Shown piece after piece: positions 9,455 to 19,905 of a stretch of DNA of 64,000 nucleotides. Every line of letters begins with the position of its first letter. Within the stretch, counting starts at the first letter, position 1. Below the pieces are notes generated by a model. The model was given only the letters and a program-made list of their open reading frames with translations, was not told the DNA's origin and made no database searches. The position numbers were made by a program, and so were the translations under genes. Origin of the DNA: Gyrodactylus bullatarudis (Eukaryota > Platyhelminthes > Monogenea > Gyrodactylidea > Gyrodactylidae); NCBI GenBank assembly GCA_012064415.1, contig SSNU01000041.1, positions 256,330-320,329 on the forward strand, read 5' to 3'.

Positions 9455-10907
9455 TCATTGAGTAACTGCACCAGGAACTTTGCCCATGACCTGGTGAAAG
9501 ATGAAAAAAGTTTTATAAACATTGTGTAAATGATAAGGTGAAGATTGTGCAATAAAAGACTCTCTGCACTTTTTCATAACAATGACAAAAGTAAAAAAGA
9601 GAAATAGATAAGCGGATTGAATTGAGAGCACTTACTTTTGAGAGATCTACTCCAGTGAGGGCTTTGACAGCTGGTGGAAAAGTACCACAGAGATTTGTTA
9701 GATCACTTCCAGCCTTTAACAGACCAGTTAAATCATTTGAATTGTTATTCCCACCAAGAAGGACAATTTCCTCAACTTTGGAGAGTGGAGAACAAATCTC
9801 AGCTGCAATCTTTGGCATAGTATCTAGCACTTGACTGAGCATAGCTGCTTTTCCGTACTTGGAGTAGGCAGCAGCCTTGAGTTTCATACCCTCAGCCTCA
9901 GCATTACCCACAGCGACAATTGCATCAGCTTCCGCTAGACCCTTTAAACGAATAGCCTCGGCTTGTGCTTCAGCTGCATAAATGCGTTGAATTTTATTTC
10001 CCTCGGCTAATTGTTCAAGTCGATATGCTTCCGCTATTGCAGGCTGTCTAACTGTGGCATCTAAGGATTTTTCGTTCCTGACTATCTCTTGGTCCTCCAA
10101 TTCTATGTCTTTCTTTTTCTTGACAAAATCAATTTGAACTTCTTCGTTTCTAATCTTTTGTCTCTCCTTTGCTTCCTGGAGTTGGTATGCCAACTCGCAT
10201 TCGGCTTTGGCAGTGTTTACTTGAGAGTCAAATTCGGCTTTTTTCAGTTCAAAATTTTTTCGGCTCTCGGCAATGATTGTTTCTGCTTCGAGTCTAGAAT
10301 TTTCCCGAGTTTTTTCACATTCAGTTTCTCTGATTCCTGCATCTCGTTCAGCCAATGCTACACCAATATCAGCATCTCGTTTAACACTGGATATTTGTGT
10401 AACACCGAGAGAATCCAGATAATCAACTTTATCATAAACATCCTTGATTGTGAAACTTAAAATTTCTATTCCCATCCTCCCCACATCAGGAGCCGCAACT
10501 TCACGAACTTGCAGTGCAAATTGATCACGATCTGAATAAATTTCTTCAACGGATAGGGTGCCTAGAATGGCTCTAAGATGACCTTCCAGAGTCTGAAGAA
10601 TAGTATTTTCTATTTCATCTCTATCCTTTCCCAAGAATTGTTCACAAGCGGCTGAAAGAAGCTCATCATTGCGCATAACCTTGATTTGTGCGACACCAGT
10701 GACACTAAGGGGAACACCTTCTGCTGTTTCCACATTTTCACAGATAGGATTAAGTGTCATTACAGCAAGCGAAAGTCGTTGAACTTCGGTAACAAACCAC
10801 CATGCCCAACCCCATTTTCCAACGATTTTGCGGACCTTTTGGTTACCGCAACATCCACCAGAAATTACCAAGGCTTCATTAGGTCCTACAGCATGAATGT
10901 TACCCAT
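9455..10907 (-). CDS. FLOT2: Flotillin-2, 2 exons, 435 aa
   Basis: Flotillin-2 scaffolds cholesterol-rich membrane microdomains and works in endocytosis and signalling as a hetero-oligomer with flotillin-1. The match is strong throughout: N-terminal 'MGN...VGPNEALVISGGCCG' with Gly2 (myristoylation) and Cys residues for palmitoylation, the PHB/SPFH domain ending in 'MGIEILSFTIKDVYDKVDYL', then a long Glu/Ala coiled-coil flotillin domain, and 'ALTGVDLSKV' near the C-terminus. Exons are 9636-10907 and 9455-9490, joined across a 145-nt intron; the last exon encodes only 11 residues (VMGKVPGAVTQ) and differs from the vertebrate tail. Length is close to human (428). It is head-to-head with RFC2, 166 bp between start codons. 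Confidence 0.96.
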
Positions 10908-11073
10908 TTAAAAAGAAGATGTTCAAAGGATTGAATTAGCGCTAGAAAAATGTCGATTTAACTCTCTTGATAATGAGTGGGATAAATTCATTCTTTTAAT
11001 TCAACTATATTTCAAATTAAACTTGAATTTCGATTAGCAAGTCCTAAACTCAAGTCTGCAAGTTGTTAATAAA
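10908..11073. promoter_or_regulatory. Shared bidirectional promoter region FLOT2/RFC2
   Basis: This 166-bp AT-rich interval separates the divergent start codons of FLOT2 (-) and RFC2 (+). It must contain both 5' UTRs and both promoters unless upstream noncoding exons exist. No TATA box or initiator is assigned. Three other head-to-head pairs in the window have nearly the same spacing. Confidence 0.5.
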
Positions 11074-12080
11074 ATGAAAACTCCTTGGATAGAAAAATAT
11101 AGACCGCGTGTTGTATCAGATATTGTAGGAAATGAGTCTACTGTCAAGCGGTTGACTGTCTTCTCGAAACAAGGAAATGTTCCAAACTTGATACTGGCAG
11201 TATGTTAAATTGGCAATAAATATTTTTTTTAAAGGGTCCTCCTGGATGTGGTAAAACCACAAGTGTATTATGTTTAGCTCGAGCCTTATTGCAGGATAAA
11301 TTCAAGGACGGTATTCTTGAACTTAATGCATCAAATGATCGAGGTATTGATGTTGTTCGTAACAAAATTAAAATGTTTGCTCAAAACAAAGTAACCCTGC
11401 CACCTGGTAGACAAAAATTTGTTATTTTAGATGAAGCAGATAGCATGACAGAAGGTGCTCAACAGGCACTCAGAAGAATCATGGAAATATATTCCAAAAC
11501 CACGAGATTTTTTTTTGCTTGCAATGATTCGTCTAAAATTATTGAACCTCTTCAATCAAGATGCGCAGTTGTTCGTTATTGTCGACTGAGCCAAGCTGAA
11601 ATTTTGGCTCGTCTCCTTGAAATATGCAAACAAGAGAACATTGAGTACACTAATGATGGCTTAGAAGCAGTTATTTTCTCTGCCGATGGTGACATGCGCC
11701 AAGCCATCAATAATTTACAGTCAACATATGAAGGTTTCGCGATTATCACAAGTGAAAATGTTTTCAAGGTCTGTGATGAACCACATCCACATCTGGTTAA
11801 GAAAATGGTTGACTTCACTTTGGATAAAAACTTTGAAGAAGCTCGTCAAATCCTGGAACATCTTTGGAAATTGGGTTATTCAGCTGAAGACATTCTCAGT
11901 ATCTTATTTAGAATTATCAAAAATCACACTATGGATGAGTACATTAAATTGGAGTTCCTTAAAATAACTGGTCTCATTCATATAAGAGTTGCCGAGGGTC
12001 TTGGAACTATAACTCAATTAATGTCCATTATTGCTAGATTTTGCACTTTTGATAACAAATCTTGTGATCTATTCACCTGA
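11074..12080 (+). CDS. RFC2: Replication factor C subunit 2 (clamp loader), 2 exons, 323 aa
   Basis: RFC2 is one of the small AAA+ subunits of the RFC complex that loads PCNA onto primed DNA. Exons 11074-11199 and 11235-12080 flank a 35-nt intron that falls exactly before the Walker A motif GPPGCGKT. Also visible are '[19 protein letters not shown]', Walker B 'LDEAD', '[19 protein letters not shown]', the arginine-finger SRC motif '[13 protein letters not shown]', and '[17 protein letters not shown]', which identify RFC2 rather than RFC3, 4 or 5. It lacks the short N-terminal extension of the human protein. It converges with the ependymin-like gene, only 50 bp from stop to stop. Confidence 0.96.
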
Positions 12081-12130
12081 TTTAGAATGTATTTTATTAT
12101 TTATACTACTTGGTACGATCAATAAAACTC

Positions 12131-12838
12131 TTATAACCTTGATAATTTATCGAGACAAGTTTGTCTAACATTTATGCATTCAGGAGGTAGGGTGAAATTA
12201 TCAATTTCTTCAACTTCTGGCCCTGAATCTGTAAAGTCGTAAAAGATTTGCTGGGCCCAACCAATTTCGCCTGCATACCAAAAGTCAACTGGCACATGGA
12301 AACCATTTTGTTTCTTTTCGACAGTCCAGGCATATCCTCCAAACATGCTTCCATCATTGTCAGGTATGATCCACCAGTTGAGCTTTTCATTTAAAGGTGT
12401 TTTCCCAAAGCCTTGTGTGGAACCGTTGTAATTTTTATCGAATTCCTTCATGAAATCTCTTTTAGGAATCTCCCATTTCTTCTGATAAATACAACATGGC
12501 CCATAGATAGTAAAGCTTGGCGAGACAAGATAAGCTCTTTCTTTGTAATTGAAAATCAAGCATGGGAAATAGGGTAATGGATTAAAAATCGGAACACAAA
12601 AATCATCGTAACGTTCCACAGCTATTCCCAAATCAGATGCGTACCATGTTGATCCGTTTCCTGCAACGTAAGGATACTCAGGAGGCTCTAAATTCGGCCA
12701 TGGTGGAGACGGCATTGTGCTCTTTGAAGTGTAAAATATGGAAAAATTTGTGAAATAACGAATTGGTAATATTGGTAAATCTGTTGTACATTCAATAAGA
12801 CTACAGCGTAGCATGGCAAAAAAGAGTAGATAATTCAT
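12131..12838 (-). CDS. Secreted ependymin-like protein, 235 aa
   Basis: Intronless frame with an N-terminal hydrophobic segment that should act as a signal peptide (about residues 1-18). The mature part has eight or so Cys, several N-glycosylation sites (NGS, NFS, NGST, NFT), and blocks that recall ependymin/MERP/EPDR1 proteins: 'GPCCIYQKKWEIP' after the middle strands, then 'KNYNGSTQGF', then 'GGYAWTVEK', and a C-terminal 'NFTLPPEC' that matches the family's 'F-x-P-P-x-C' ending. Ependymin-like proteins are secreted or lysosomal and bind lipids or gangliosides. The assignment rests on pattern similarity by eye, so treat the family as likely, not certain. Confidence 0.55.
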   Translation of the reverse strand: MNYLLFFAMLRCSLIECTTDLPILPIRYFTNFSIFYTSKSTMPSPPWPNLEPPEYPYVAGNGSTWYASDLGIAVERYDDFCVPIFNPLPYFPCLIFNYKERAYLVSPSFTIYGPCCIYQKKWEIPKRDFMKEFDKNYNGSTQGFGKTPLNEKLNWWIIPDNDGSMFGGYAWTVEKKQNGFHVPVDFWYAGEIGWAQQIFYDFTDSGPEVEEIDNFTLPPECINVRQTCLDKLSRL

Positions 12839-13426
12839 TAAAAAAATGATATTCTTGAGTACTATTGCTCTTCAGTGGGGATAATTTATCTGAGATAATA
12901 TCTAATCAATAAGACTATAATCTTGTATAGTTACAAATTGTAACTTTCAAAAAGAAACATTTAATTTCGAATGCATTTTCTGTCTTTTCAGTAATCTCTT
13001 TATATATAATATATATAAATAAAAGTGGAAAAGATTAACCCAAACTGAGAAATGCCTTTACTAAAAAGTCTAGATAAGACTAATCTCTAGTAAGTTTTTA
13101 TCAGTCTACTAAAGTTTTCAGGAACAAAACTATTCATTGTTGTATTAAAAGTAGATTCCGAATTTATGATCGAAAGTTTTATTTAATAGTATGGCGTTGT
13201 GCGTAATAGTCTATTAATAAATTACTAATAGAAATATAAATTCTATTATAGAATATAACTTTTTATTAAAAAGTTTTTAACGATTTAAATTAAAAAAAAA
13301 TTCTGAATTTTAAATTCAACTTTCCAAACAATTTGAATGTTAAAACGAAAATACTTTAGAAATGGATTTTGTTTAAAGCCAAAGCCATTGAAGCCAATTA
13401 TTTAAATATTTGATATAATAAAACAG
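12839..13426. other. Intergenic region upstream of ependymin-like and Pbx genes, 588 bp
   Basis: This region separates two divergent starts and is very AT-rich, with a TATATATAATATATATAAATAAA tract near 13000-13022 and A/T homopolymers. It presumably holds the promoters of both genes. No ORF or RNA gene is supported. Confidence 0.4.
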
Positions 13427-14697
13427 ATGAGTTGGAACAATAATGATGGAAGTATCCAATCCGGGCAACTACAAGGATTAGTGAATAACGCTTATTCTTC
13501 TCATGTTAATATCGGTAATGTCAAAATGGAAGGTGATATAATATCAAATGATCATCGAGTCCATTGTACTGGCAGAGAACTTCAGGAACTTCTCAGTGTT
13601 GCACAACAAAGTCTTGATGAAGCTCAAGAACGTAAACAGTCTTTAAATAGTCATCGCCTGAAGCCAGCTTTATTCAGTGTATTTTGTGATATTAAAGAAA
13701 AAACTGGTTAGTTGTAAATTCTTTGATTATTCTTAATTTATAAATCAAATATTTTAAAGCGCTTAGCCTCAGAAATAGCAACTCTAATGTTGATGATGAC
13801 AATGCAACACCTGACCCACAGATCCTTCGTCTTGACAAAATGCTTGTTGCAGAGGGCGTTACAGGAAATGGTATAGTTCCGAATGATTTGGGGATTAATT
13901 CTCTAGAAAACGAACTCAGTCTCTCAGGTGATTGTAGTCAGATTGAACATGCTGATTATCGAAGTAAATTATCTCAGATTAGACAAATCTATCACCAAGA
14001 ACTAGAAAAATACAAGAATGCATGTGATGAATTTACTGGTCATGTGGTTAACCTCCTCAGAGAACAAAGTCGGAGTCGCCCCATAAGTTCACATGAAATT
14101 GATCTCATGGTCGGAATTATTAGACGTAAATTCAGAGCCATTGAAACTCAGCTTAAACAGAGCACATGCGAAGCAGTTATGATACTCAGATCCCGTTTTC
14201 TTGATGCCAGGTTCGTTGCACAAGTCTTTTAGTTAATTAATTGTACCTCAAAACTATTCCATTTCAGACGCAAGAGGAGAAACTTTAGTAAGGAAGCTAC
14301 CGAAGTTTTGAATGAATATTTTTATTCTCACCTCGCCAATCCATATCCATCAGAGGAAGCAAAAGAAGAATTAGCTAAAAAATGTGGAATCACAGTTTCT
14401 CAAGTTTCAAACTGGTTTGGCAATAAACGGATAAGATATAAGAAGAACATCGTAAAAGCTCAAGAGGAAGCTAACATGTATGCAGCTGCCACTGCTGCAG
14501 CAGCGGCTGCTGCGGGGTCTAGTGGGGGAACTCCTGCTAGTTCTATGATAAATAATGGGGATGAAAATAATCCCTATGGGGGCTTATTTGTAAACTCTGA
14601 TTACACCGATGGCAACATCAATTCTGAAGATGGTTCTGGACAGTGGGCTAATAGCAGAGGTGGAGATCAACCTGATAGGAAAAGATCAAAAATGTGA
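13427..14697 (+). CDS. PBX: Pbx/extradenticle TALE homeodomain transcription factor, 3 exons, 386 aa
   Basis: PBX proteins bind DNA with Hox and Meis partners. Exons 13427-13706, 13760-14210 and 14268-14697 join into a frame of 387 codons. The PBC-A block ('[11 protein letters not shown]', '[19 protein letters not shown]') and PBC-B block ('[22 protein letters not shown]', '[14 protein letters not shown]', '[21 protein letters not shown]') are nearly canonical. The homeodomain has the three-residue loop insertion 'NPYPSEE' and recognition helix '[18 protein letters not shown]'. A polyalanine run follows the homeodomain, where vertebrate PBX also has an Ala-rich stretch, and the C-terminus is Gly/Asn/Ser-rich. 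Introns are 53 and 57 nt; the second splits the homeodomain's N-terminal arm. Confidence 0.97.
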
Positions 14698-15178
14698 TCT
14701 GTTCTTTCACCTTTCAATTATCTGTTCGGCCCAAAATTTTTAAAATTCGAATTGTGAATTATTCTCAAAGAAAAATAATAAATAGCTTTTTTACAAATCA
14801 TACTGGTTGCGAATTGTAACTTTCAAACTGTAACTTAGTTTGTACAGAACAAAAATTCAGATTCATTATATCATTATGATTCATTGCAAGTACCAGCATA
14901 TAATCCACCATAATTATAACTTATAAATCATAAACAGTTATTTATGTTTACACTGTGTTTTATACATATACTTTTTAAATTTTATTTCTTGAATCCAGCA
15001 CCTGGTAGTAGAATTTGAATCCAGATCAGGACTGCCGATTTACCAAGGATTAATAATATGAAACTAACTTACAAATTAAAATTTTCAAGTTGAATGAATT
15101 ACTAAATTATTTCAAATAACTTAGCTAGCTACATAATAATTTTGTTAATATAATACTGGGTTTGAGGAAATTTGAAAT
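14698..15178. other. Intergenic region Pbx to VTA1, 481 bp
   Basis: AT-rich spacer between two plus-strand genes; it should include the Pbx 3' UTR (AATAATAAA at about 14775) and the VTA1 promoter. Nothing else is recognised. Confidence 0.4.
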
Positions 15179-16029
15179 ATGGTTCAACTACCGGAATCTC
15201 TGAAAGAAATCAAGTTGATTCTCAAATTAGCTGAAGAATATGAGAGCAAGGACTTACCGCTTTCATTTCACTGTAATTTTTTCTTTTAAAATCCCATCAT
15301 TAGGTTACATGCATTGTGTCAATGTCGCTGTTATGAATGCAAAGAAGCCTGATGTTTCTAAGTTTGCTAACCAGCTTATGGATAAACTTGATGTTATGAA
15401 GAAAAATAGCGATAATGACCCCTTGCTGAAATCGAATCAAGAATCATTTGAATACATCTTGAAGCACGCTTTGAAATTATTCTTTGTTGCCCATAAAAAA
15501 GATCTCAATTCAGATTTTGGCCCGTGAGTAGTATTAGAATGATACTTCATTAGCCTGTTAATTTATTGAAATTCATCTTCTCTCAAGGCTCACCATCAAA
15601 TGTTTTCTTAATTCTGCTGATTTTCTTGAATGTGCAAACACAATACAAAAGCTTGACGAAAATCTGGAAAAGGCTCGAAGGTATGCTAAATGGAAAGGTA
15701 TTTATATTGTTACCTCAAAGAAAAATCAAGATGAATGTTATCCTGGTCCCTTGGCCGAGGGTGGCGAGGATGCTTCGGGGCCAAACTTTGAAGAACTTCT
15801 TAAATATTTCCAGAGTCTCACAGTTCCAACCAATAAAGCGCCTGAGCCTATGAAGCATACAAAACCAGATAGCCAAACTGTTGTCTCTCCTTCGACATCA
15901 AAATCTGGATCAATGGATTATTCAAAAGCAATCAAGTTTTCCAAATTTGCTATTGACGCAATGCAGTATGAAGATAGAAATAGTGCTATTAAAAACTTGA
16001 AAGAAGCTCTAAAGATTTTGGAAAATTGA
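15179..16029 (+). CDS. VTA1: VTA1/LIP5, VPS4 ATPase cofactor of the ESCRT pathway, 3 exons, 251 aa
   Basis: VTA1 stimulates the VPS4 ATPase that disassembles ESCRT-III during multivesicular-body formation and membrane scission. Exons 15179-15272, 15304-15523 and 15588-16029 join to 252 codons. The N-terminal tandem MIT region is recognisable ('LKLAEEYESKDLPLSFHC', 'ALKLFFVAHK', 'ARRYAKWKGIYI'), followed by an acidic/Ser-Thr linker, and the C-terminal dimerisation and VPS4-binding helices ('AIKFSKFAIDAMQYED', 'NLKEALKILEN'). It is a little shorter than human VTA1 (307) because the linker is reduced. The first intron is 31 nt. It converges on the first guanylate kinase, 76 bp between stops. Confidence 0.92.
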
Positions 16030-16105
16030 CTACTCATTGCACGATTTGAACTATTTACAGATTACTATTTTTAAGCATATTTATTCAGATAAAATTTTTA
16101 AACTT

Positions 16106-16761
16106 TTAATGTTTTTCTACTAATTTTATATCTTCTTCTAGTAATTCTTCAAGTTCTTTCAACGCATCCTCTATTTTATCATTTTTGATGAGCTTGTCAT
16201 AGATTTTTGACCCGTCTCCGTTGAGAGCAAAATCGATATCACTCTTAGCAGAGGAGAACCTTTGTTCAATTTTCTCTTTGTCCTCAGTTCCACGCTTTTC
16301 AAGGCGGCTCTTGAGCTCATTTGTGTCTGAGGGATATATAAAAACAAAACGAGGACTAGGATCAAGTTGAAAGTTTTTGATAGATACTACACCTCGTCGA
16401 TCGACATCCAAGATACAAATTTGACCCGAGTTCATAATCTATTCAAGGAATAATTTATACATTAATCTATTGTGAATCAAGTGATTTTCCTTACATCTGT
16501 AACAGCTTTATGAGATGTACCATAGTAATTTCCAGCAAAATTTACGTATTCAATAAACTTTTTCTCCTGAATATGCTGTTCAAATGTTTGAGTATCAACA
16601 AAATAATAGTGAATTCCATCTTTTTCCCCAGGACGTGCTTTTCTAGTAGTATGAGAAACACAAAATTTAAATGTTTCACGGTGCCTTTCCATCAACTTTA
16701 ACATCAAGGTGCTCTTCCCAGCCCCAGAAGGTCCACTAATGACCAGTGGTCTTACTGACAT
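16106..16761 (-). CDS. GUK1: Guanylate kinase, copy 1, 2 exons, 199 aa
   Basis: Guanylate kinase phosphorylates GMP or dGMP to the diphosphate using ATP. Exons 16495-16761 and 16106-16438 join across a 56-nt intron. Visible motifs: P-loop 'GPSGAGKST' at residues 9-17, the GMP-binding signature 'SHTTRKARPGEKDGIHYYF', 'FIEYVNFAGNYYGTS', the nucleotide-binding 'ILDVDRRGV', and the LID segment 'ESRLEKRGTE'-like 'KSRLEKRGTEDKEKIEQR'. Length matches the cytosolic enzyme (about 197). It lies beside a second, more diverged copy on the same strand with an intron at the same position. Confidence 0.95.
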
Positions 16762-17028
16762 AACTCAGTTTGAACGTTTGAATCCTCGAATAATGCGAAT
16801 CAAAGTAAATTTTCTCAGTTTAAAGTATAACTATTTTAATAACTATACAATTTAAATTTTCTGTTAAATATTTTTATTTTTCTACTAGTTTTATAGTACA
16901 TCATCTCTATTGTATAATAGTACTAATTACATCATCCACTAGATATTAGTTAGACACATAGTGGCTATACTATTATAGCCTCTACACTAAAGGTTTTAAC
17001 TTGGAATTCTTGAGTCAAATTTTGACTG
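16762..17028. other. Spacer between the two guanylate kinase genes
   Basis: AT-rich spacer of 267 bp with short imperfect repeats of CTA/TAG (TTAGTTAGACACATAGTGG, GGCTATACTATTATAGCC near 16963-16980; the second is an imperfect palindrome). It should hold the promoter of copy 1 and the 3' UTR of copy 2. Confidence 0.35.
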
Positions 17029-17654
17029 TCAAAACTCTTTGAAAAAATGTTCATTTACAAATCTAACTAATATTCCAACAGTTTCCTCGAGGTCATCATT
17101 GTATAAAATTAGATTGAATATCTGTTTACCTTCAGAAGAATCCAAGAAGGCAAGCTCATCCTTAATACGATAAAGACGTTGTTTAATTTTTTCCTCTACT
17201 TCGGTTCCTCTCTTCCTTAGTCTGGATTCGATTTCGCTTATATCAGAGCATGCAATGAAAACATATTTTGGTTGGAGGTTATATTTAGATTGGTATATTG
17301 CTTTCACACCGTTTATATCCACATCCAAAAGACATACTTTACTCTTTGATAGAATCTTTGAAAAAAAGGTTTTAAAGTGACTCATACCCTGTCTATTTCT
17401 CTAGCAGAAGTACCATACAGATTACCCGCAAACTGGTTAAACTCAATGAACTCTCCTTCATCTTTCATATGTGTGAATTCCTCCTTTTCGATAAAATGGT
17501 AACTTTCTCCGTTAATTTCTCCTTTCCTTGGTTCTCTTGTCGTGTGCGATATGGAGAACTCGAAACTATCAGGAAAGAATTCTACTAATTTTTTGATAAT
17601 AGTACTCTTTCCCACTCCAGATGGACCACAGATAACTAGAGTTTTGCTCTTCAT
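17029..17654 (-). CDS. Guanylate kinase, copy 2 (diverged tandem paralogue), 2 exons, 197 aa
   Basis: Exons 17388-17654 and 17029-17355 join across a 32-nt intron. P-loop 'GPSGVGKST', 'SHTTREPRKGEINGESYHF', 'FIEFNQFAGNLYGTS' and 'LLDVDINGVK' are all kept, so the active site looks intact. The C-terminal third is more diverged from copy 1. Both copies break after exactly 267 coding nucleotides, which indicates tandem duplication of one intron-containing gene, followed by intron-length change (56 versus 32 nt). It is head-to-head with the DEG/ENaC gene, 164 bp between starts. Confidence 0.93.
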
Positions 17655-17818
17655 CTTAAATTACTCTGACTCGAAAGAAAATCCTCCTGTGTAGTTTAAT
17701 ATTCTTGCATTCCTTCTCAGTGATTGGATGTTGTTGTCATTATTTTTTTCGACGATTCTTAATGTTCCTTTCATTGATATTATGTAACCATTAGGAACAG
17801 AATAGTAAACAAGTCTGA
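17655..17818. promoter_or_regulatory. Shared bidirectional promoter region guanylate kinase 2 / DEG-ENaC
   Basis: 164-bp interval between divergent start codons. It must carry both promoters unless remote noncoding exons exist. No core element is assigned with confidence. Confidence 0.45.
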
Positions 17819-19132
17819 ATGAAAAAAAAGGAGCCAACATCACTTCCATCAAACGTAAAGAAAAGAATCGATAAATGTATTTCGGAAATCCAAGAGGCTC
17901 CCCCCTTCCATGGGTTAATTCTCCTGATAAGGTTCATTAGAGAAGGGAAGACCTATCATGCTAGCCTCTTGGGTCTTCTATACTTGATTCTGCTAATTTT
18001 CTTCCTTTACTTTGCTTTCACCTACACAATGAAAGAACCAGTCTACTTTTTCATTGAAGACTTGGTCAAAGGCAAACAGTATGAAACTTCCATTCTGCCT
18101 GATGTCTTTTTTTGTGTTCAGCTTGAAGGAAGAAAACCGTATCTAACAGTAAGTATATCTCTGCTGGAATCTTTATTATTTTAGTACCAAGATGTTCCAG
18201 AATTACTAGAGTTAGTATGTAAAATTAATTCTATGGATTGTGGCAACTCCAATGAAAAAACCATCACAGCTCAAGGTCAGTTCTGCACCAAATACGACTT
18301 TTCTCGGGTTACCTTTAATGCTCATCAACGGAATTTCCAACTAGAATTCAACGTAACATACAAGGGCGAATATTTGTCAAATGACACTGACATCTTTCTA
18401 GTCATCGGAAGTCATGGAAATGCAGTAATCGATGATGTGGAAAACCAAGCTCTGACTGTCAAGTTGTCCCTTGCCAATTCCTACACACTATCTGTTCTTT
18501 ATCTTCATGATCAAATATGTCCTGGGCAAGAGACTAAGGATGATTTTCCCCCTTTCGAGGTATTAGACTACGAAGTAAAGACCAATCGCTATGCCTACAG
18601 TGCTAACTTGTGTTTCCTCATTGAAAAGCAGACCAAGATTCTCAGGGAATGTGATTGCTTTCATCCATACATTGTTGTACCTGTGGAGCTGAAAAAATTT
18701 CTCGATTCAAAATTTTACTGTTTCGATTCGAACGGCATCTCAAAGGGCATTATGCACAGAAAGTTTCAATGCATGCAAAACATTCTGAATGAACCGACCA
18801 AGGATTTTGAATGTCCAAAGACATGTCATTCTTCCTTTTACAAGATTAACAACCTCCAGAATGCTCTGCACAACGAACAAAAAATTGTCCTGCGAATTCT
18901 TCTCGACAAAGACTTGGACGAATTCTTTGAAAGATATGTGCATGATCGTAAGCTGCAGGACATTTCTCTTATTGGAGTTGTTGCTTACTTTACACTTGGT
19001 CTGAGTTTCTATTCTATTTTCTTCATTTTAGAAATGATTTATTATTCCATCATAATTGGAGTCCAGCTGAAAGAGCAACAAGAAAAGAAGAAAAACATTT
19101 TCAATGATAAGAGAGATCGCAAAAAATACTAA
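17819..19132 (+). CDS. Small DEG/ENaC-family sodium channel subunit, 2 exons, 425 aa
   Basis: DEG/ENaC channels are trimeric, amiloride-sensitive cation channels gated by protons, peptides or force. Exons 17819-18148 and 18185-19132 join across a 36-nt intron. Before the first membrane helix (about residues 48-73) is the conserved His-Gly gating motif ('PPFHGLIL'). The ectodomain holds about a dozen Cys, including 'LRECDCFHPYI' and 'FECPKTCHSSFY', which match the family's C-terminal Cys-rich part. The second helix carries the pore signature Gly-x-Ser ('TLGLSFYS') followed by 'EMIYY'. At 425 residues it is shorter than typical members (500-700): the ectodomain is compact. The ligand cannot be inferred. 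Confidence 0.85.
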
Positions 19133-19171
19133 TCAAACGATTAAAATATTTTTTATTCAATCCCAAGTATT

Positions 19172-19453
19172 TCAGTCACTATCGGAGTCTGAACTGCTTT
19201 CAGAACTTAAACTACTATCGGAATTGAAGTCTTTCCAGTCGTCCTTTATATCATGATGCATTGTGTTTTTGTCATCAGGTTGGATGATTTGATCTTTGTG
19301 TTGTAAGCCGATACCCTTAAGATCTTTTTGCATTCCACTCTCAGTACTATACATTAGATCTCTGTTGTTCTCTGAATCTCCTGGGAGCCTTCGAGCAAAA
19401 ATTTTATTTAAGCTCAAGGTACCAAATATTAAAGCTTCGAGAAGATTACGCAT
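19172..19453 (-). CDS. Small protein with hydrophobic N-terminus and Ser/Asp tail, 93 aa
   Basis: A short ATG-started frame with 38 bp to the convergent DEG/ENaC stop. Residues 3-20 are moderately hydrophobic (LLEALIFGTLSLNKIFA), followed by Arg-Arg, which could be a mitochondrial or secretory targeting segment. The middle is charged and His-containing, and the C-terminus is a Ser/Asp run (DSSLSSESSSDSDSD), a likely casein-kinase-2 substrate by composition. I do not recognise the family and cannot exclude a chance ORF; the compositional bias and gene-dense context favour a real gene. Confidence 0.5.
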   Translation of the reverse strand: MRNLLEALIFGTLSLNKIFARRLPGDSENNRDLMYSTESGMQKDLKGIGLQHKDQIIQPDDKNTMHHDIKDDWKDFNSDSSLSSESSSDSDSD

Positions 19454-19905
19454 TTAAAAGACAATTGAGAATATACAATGTATATTATACAATTTATAGT
19501 GTTTAAATTATCGTCAGAGTGCATTGGTAAAAACGATCCTTCATTACTTTTACAGATCCAATTAGTTTGTAATATCTACCTTAAAGTGATGTAACATTGT
19601 ACTGAGTGAACTTTAATATGAAGAAATTCTGCGAGAATCTAGAGGATAATTCATTAAGAAATGTCTTCTCAATTTCAATTGTCTTTTATCAAAATCAAGT
19701 ACCGTACTTTCTGTTATTGTCATTATTTTATTTCAACTTCGAAATTGAATATACATTCAATAATTGAATTTCAATTAGAGTTTAAATTTTAAACTTTAAA
19801 AAACATACATCTTATCAACGAGTGAAAAGTTGTGTTTTGTTTGAGGAAGTAAATATTTTGAATATTTTTCATGAAAAATCTCTACTAAATATCTCATTCG
19901 CAAAA
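19454..19905. other. Divergent intergenic region upstream of NOL10, 452 bp
   Basis: AT-rich region between the 93-residue ORF and NOL10. The frame of NOL10 stays open upstream to 19822, but the conserved start is the ATG at 19906. Sequence near 19757-19797 has repeated AATTGAA/TTTAAA words. Nothing else is supported. Confidence 0.4.

Noticed and set aside
10089..10460. Plus-strand 123-codon frame inside FLOT2
   Set aside because: Antisense of the conserved flotillin coiled-coil exon; Phe/Ser/Leu-rich shadow.
12172..12390. Alternative frame inside the ependymin-like gene
   Set aside because: Overlaps the longer frame that has signal peptide, Cys pattern and glycosylation sites.
16960..16985. 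Palindrome GGCTATACTATTATAGCC as an operator or terminator hairpin
   Set aside because: A single short AT-rich imperfect palindrome without matching sites elsewhere; eukaryotic context gives no reason to call it functional.
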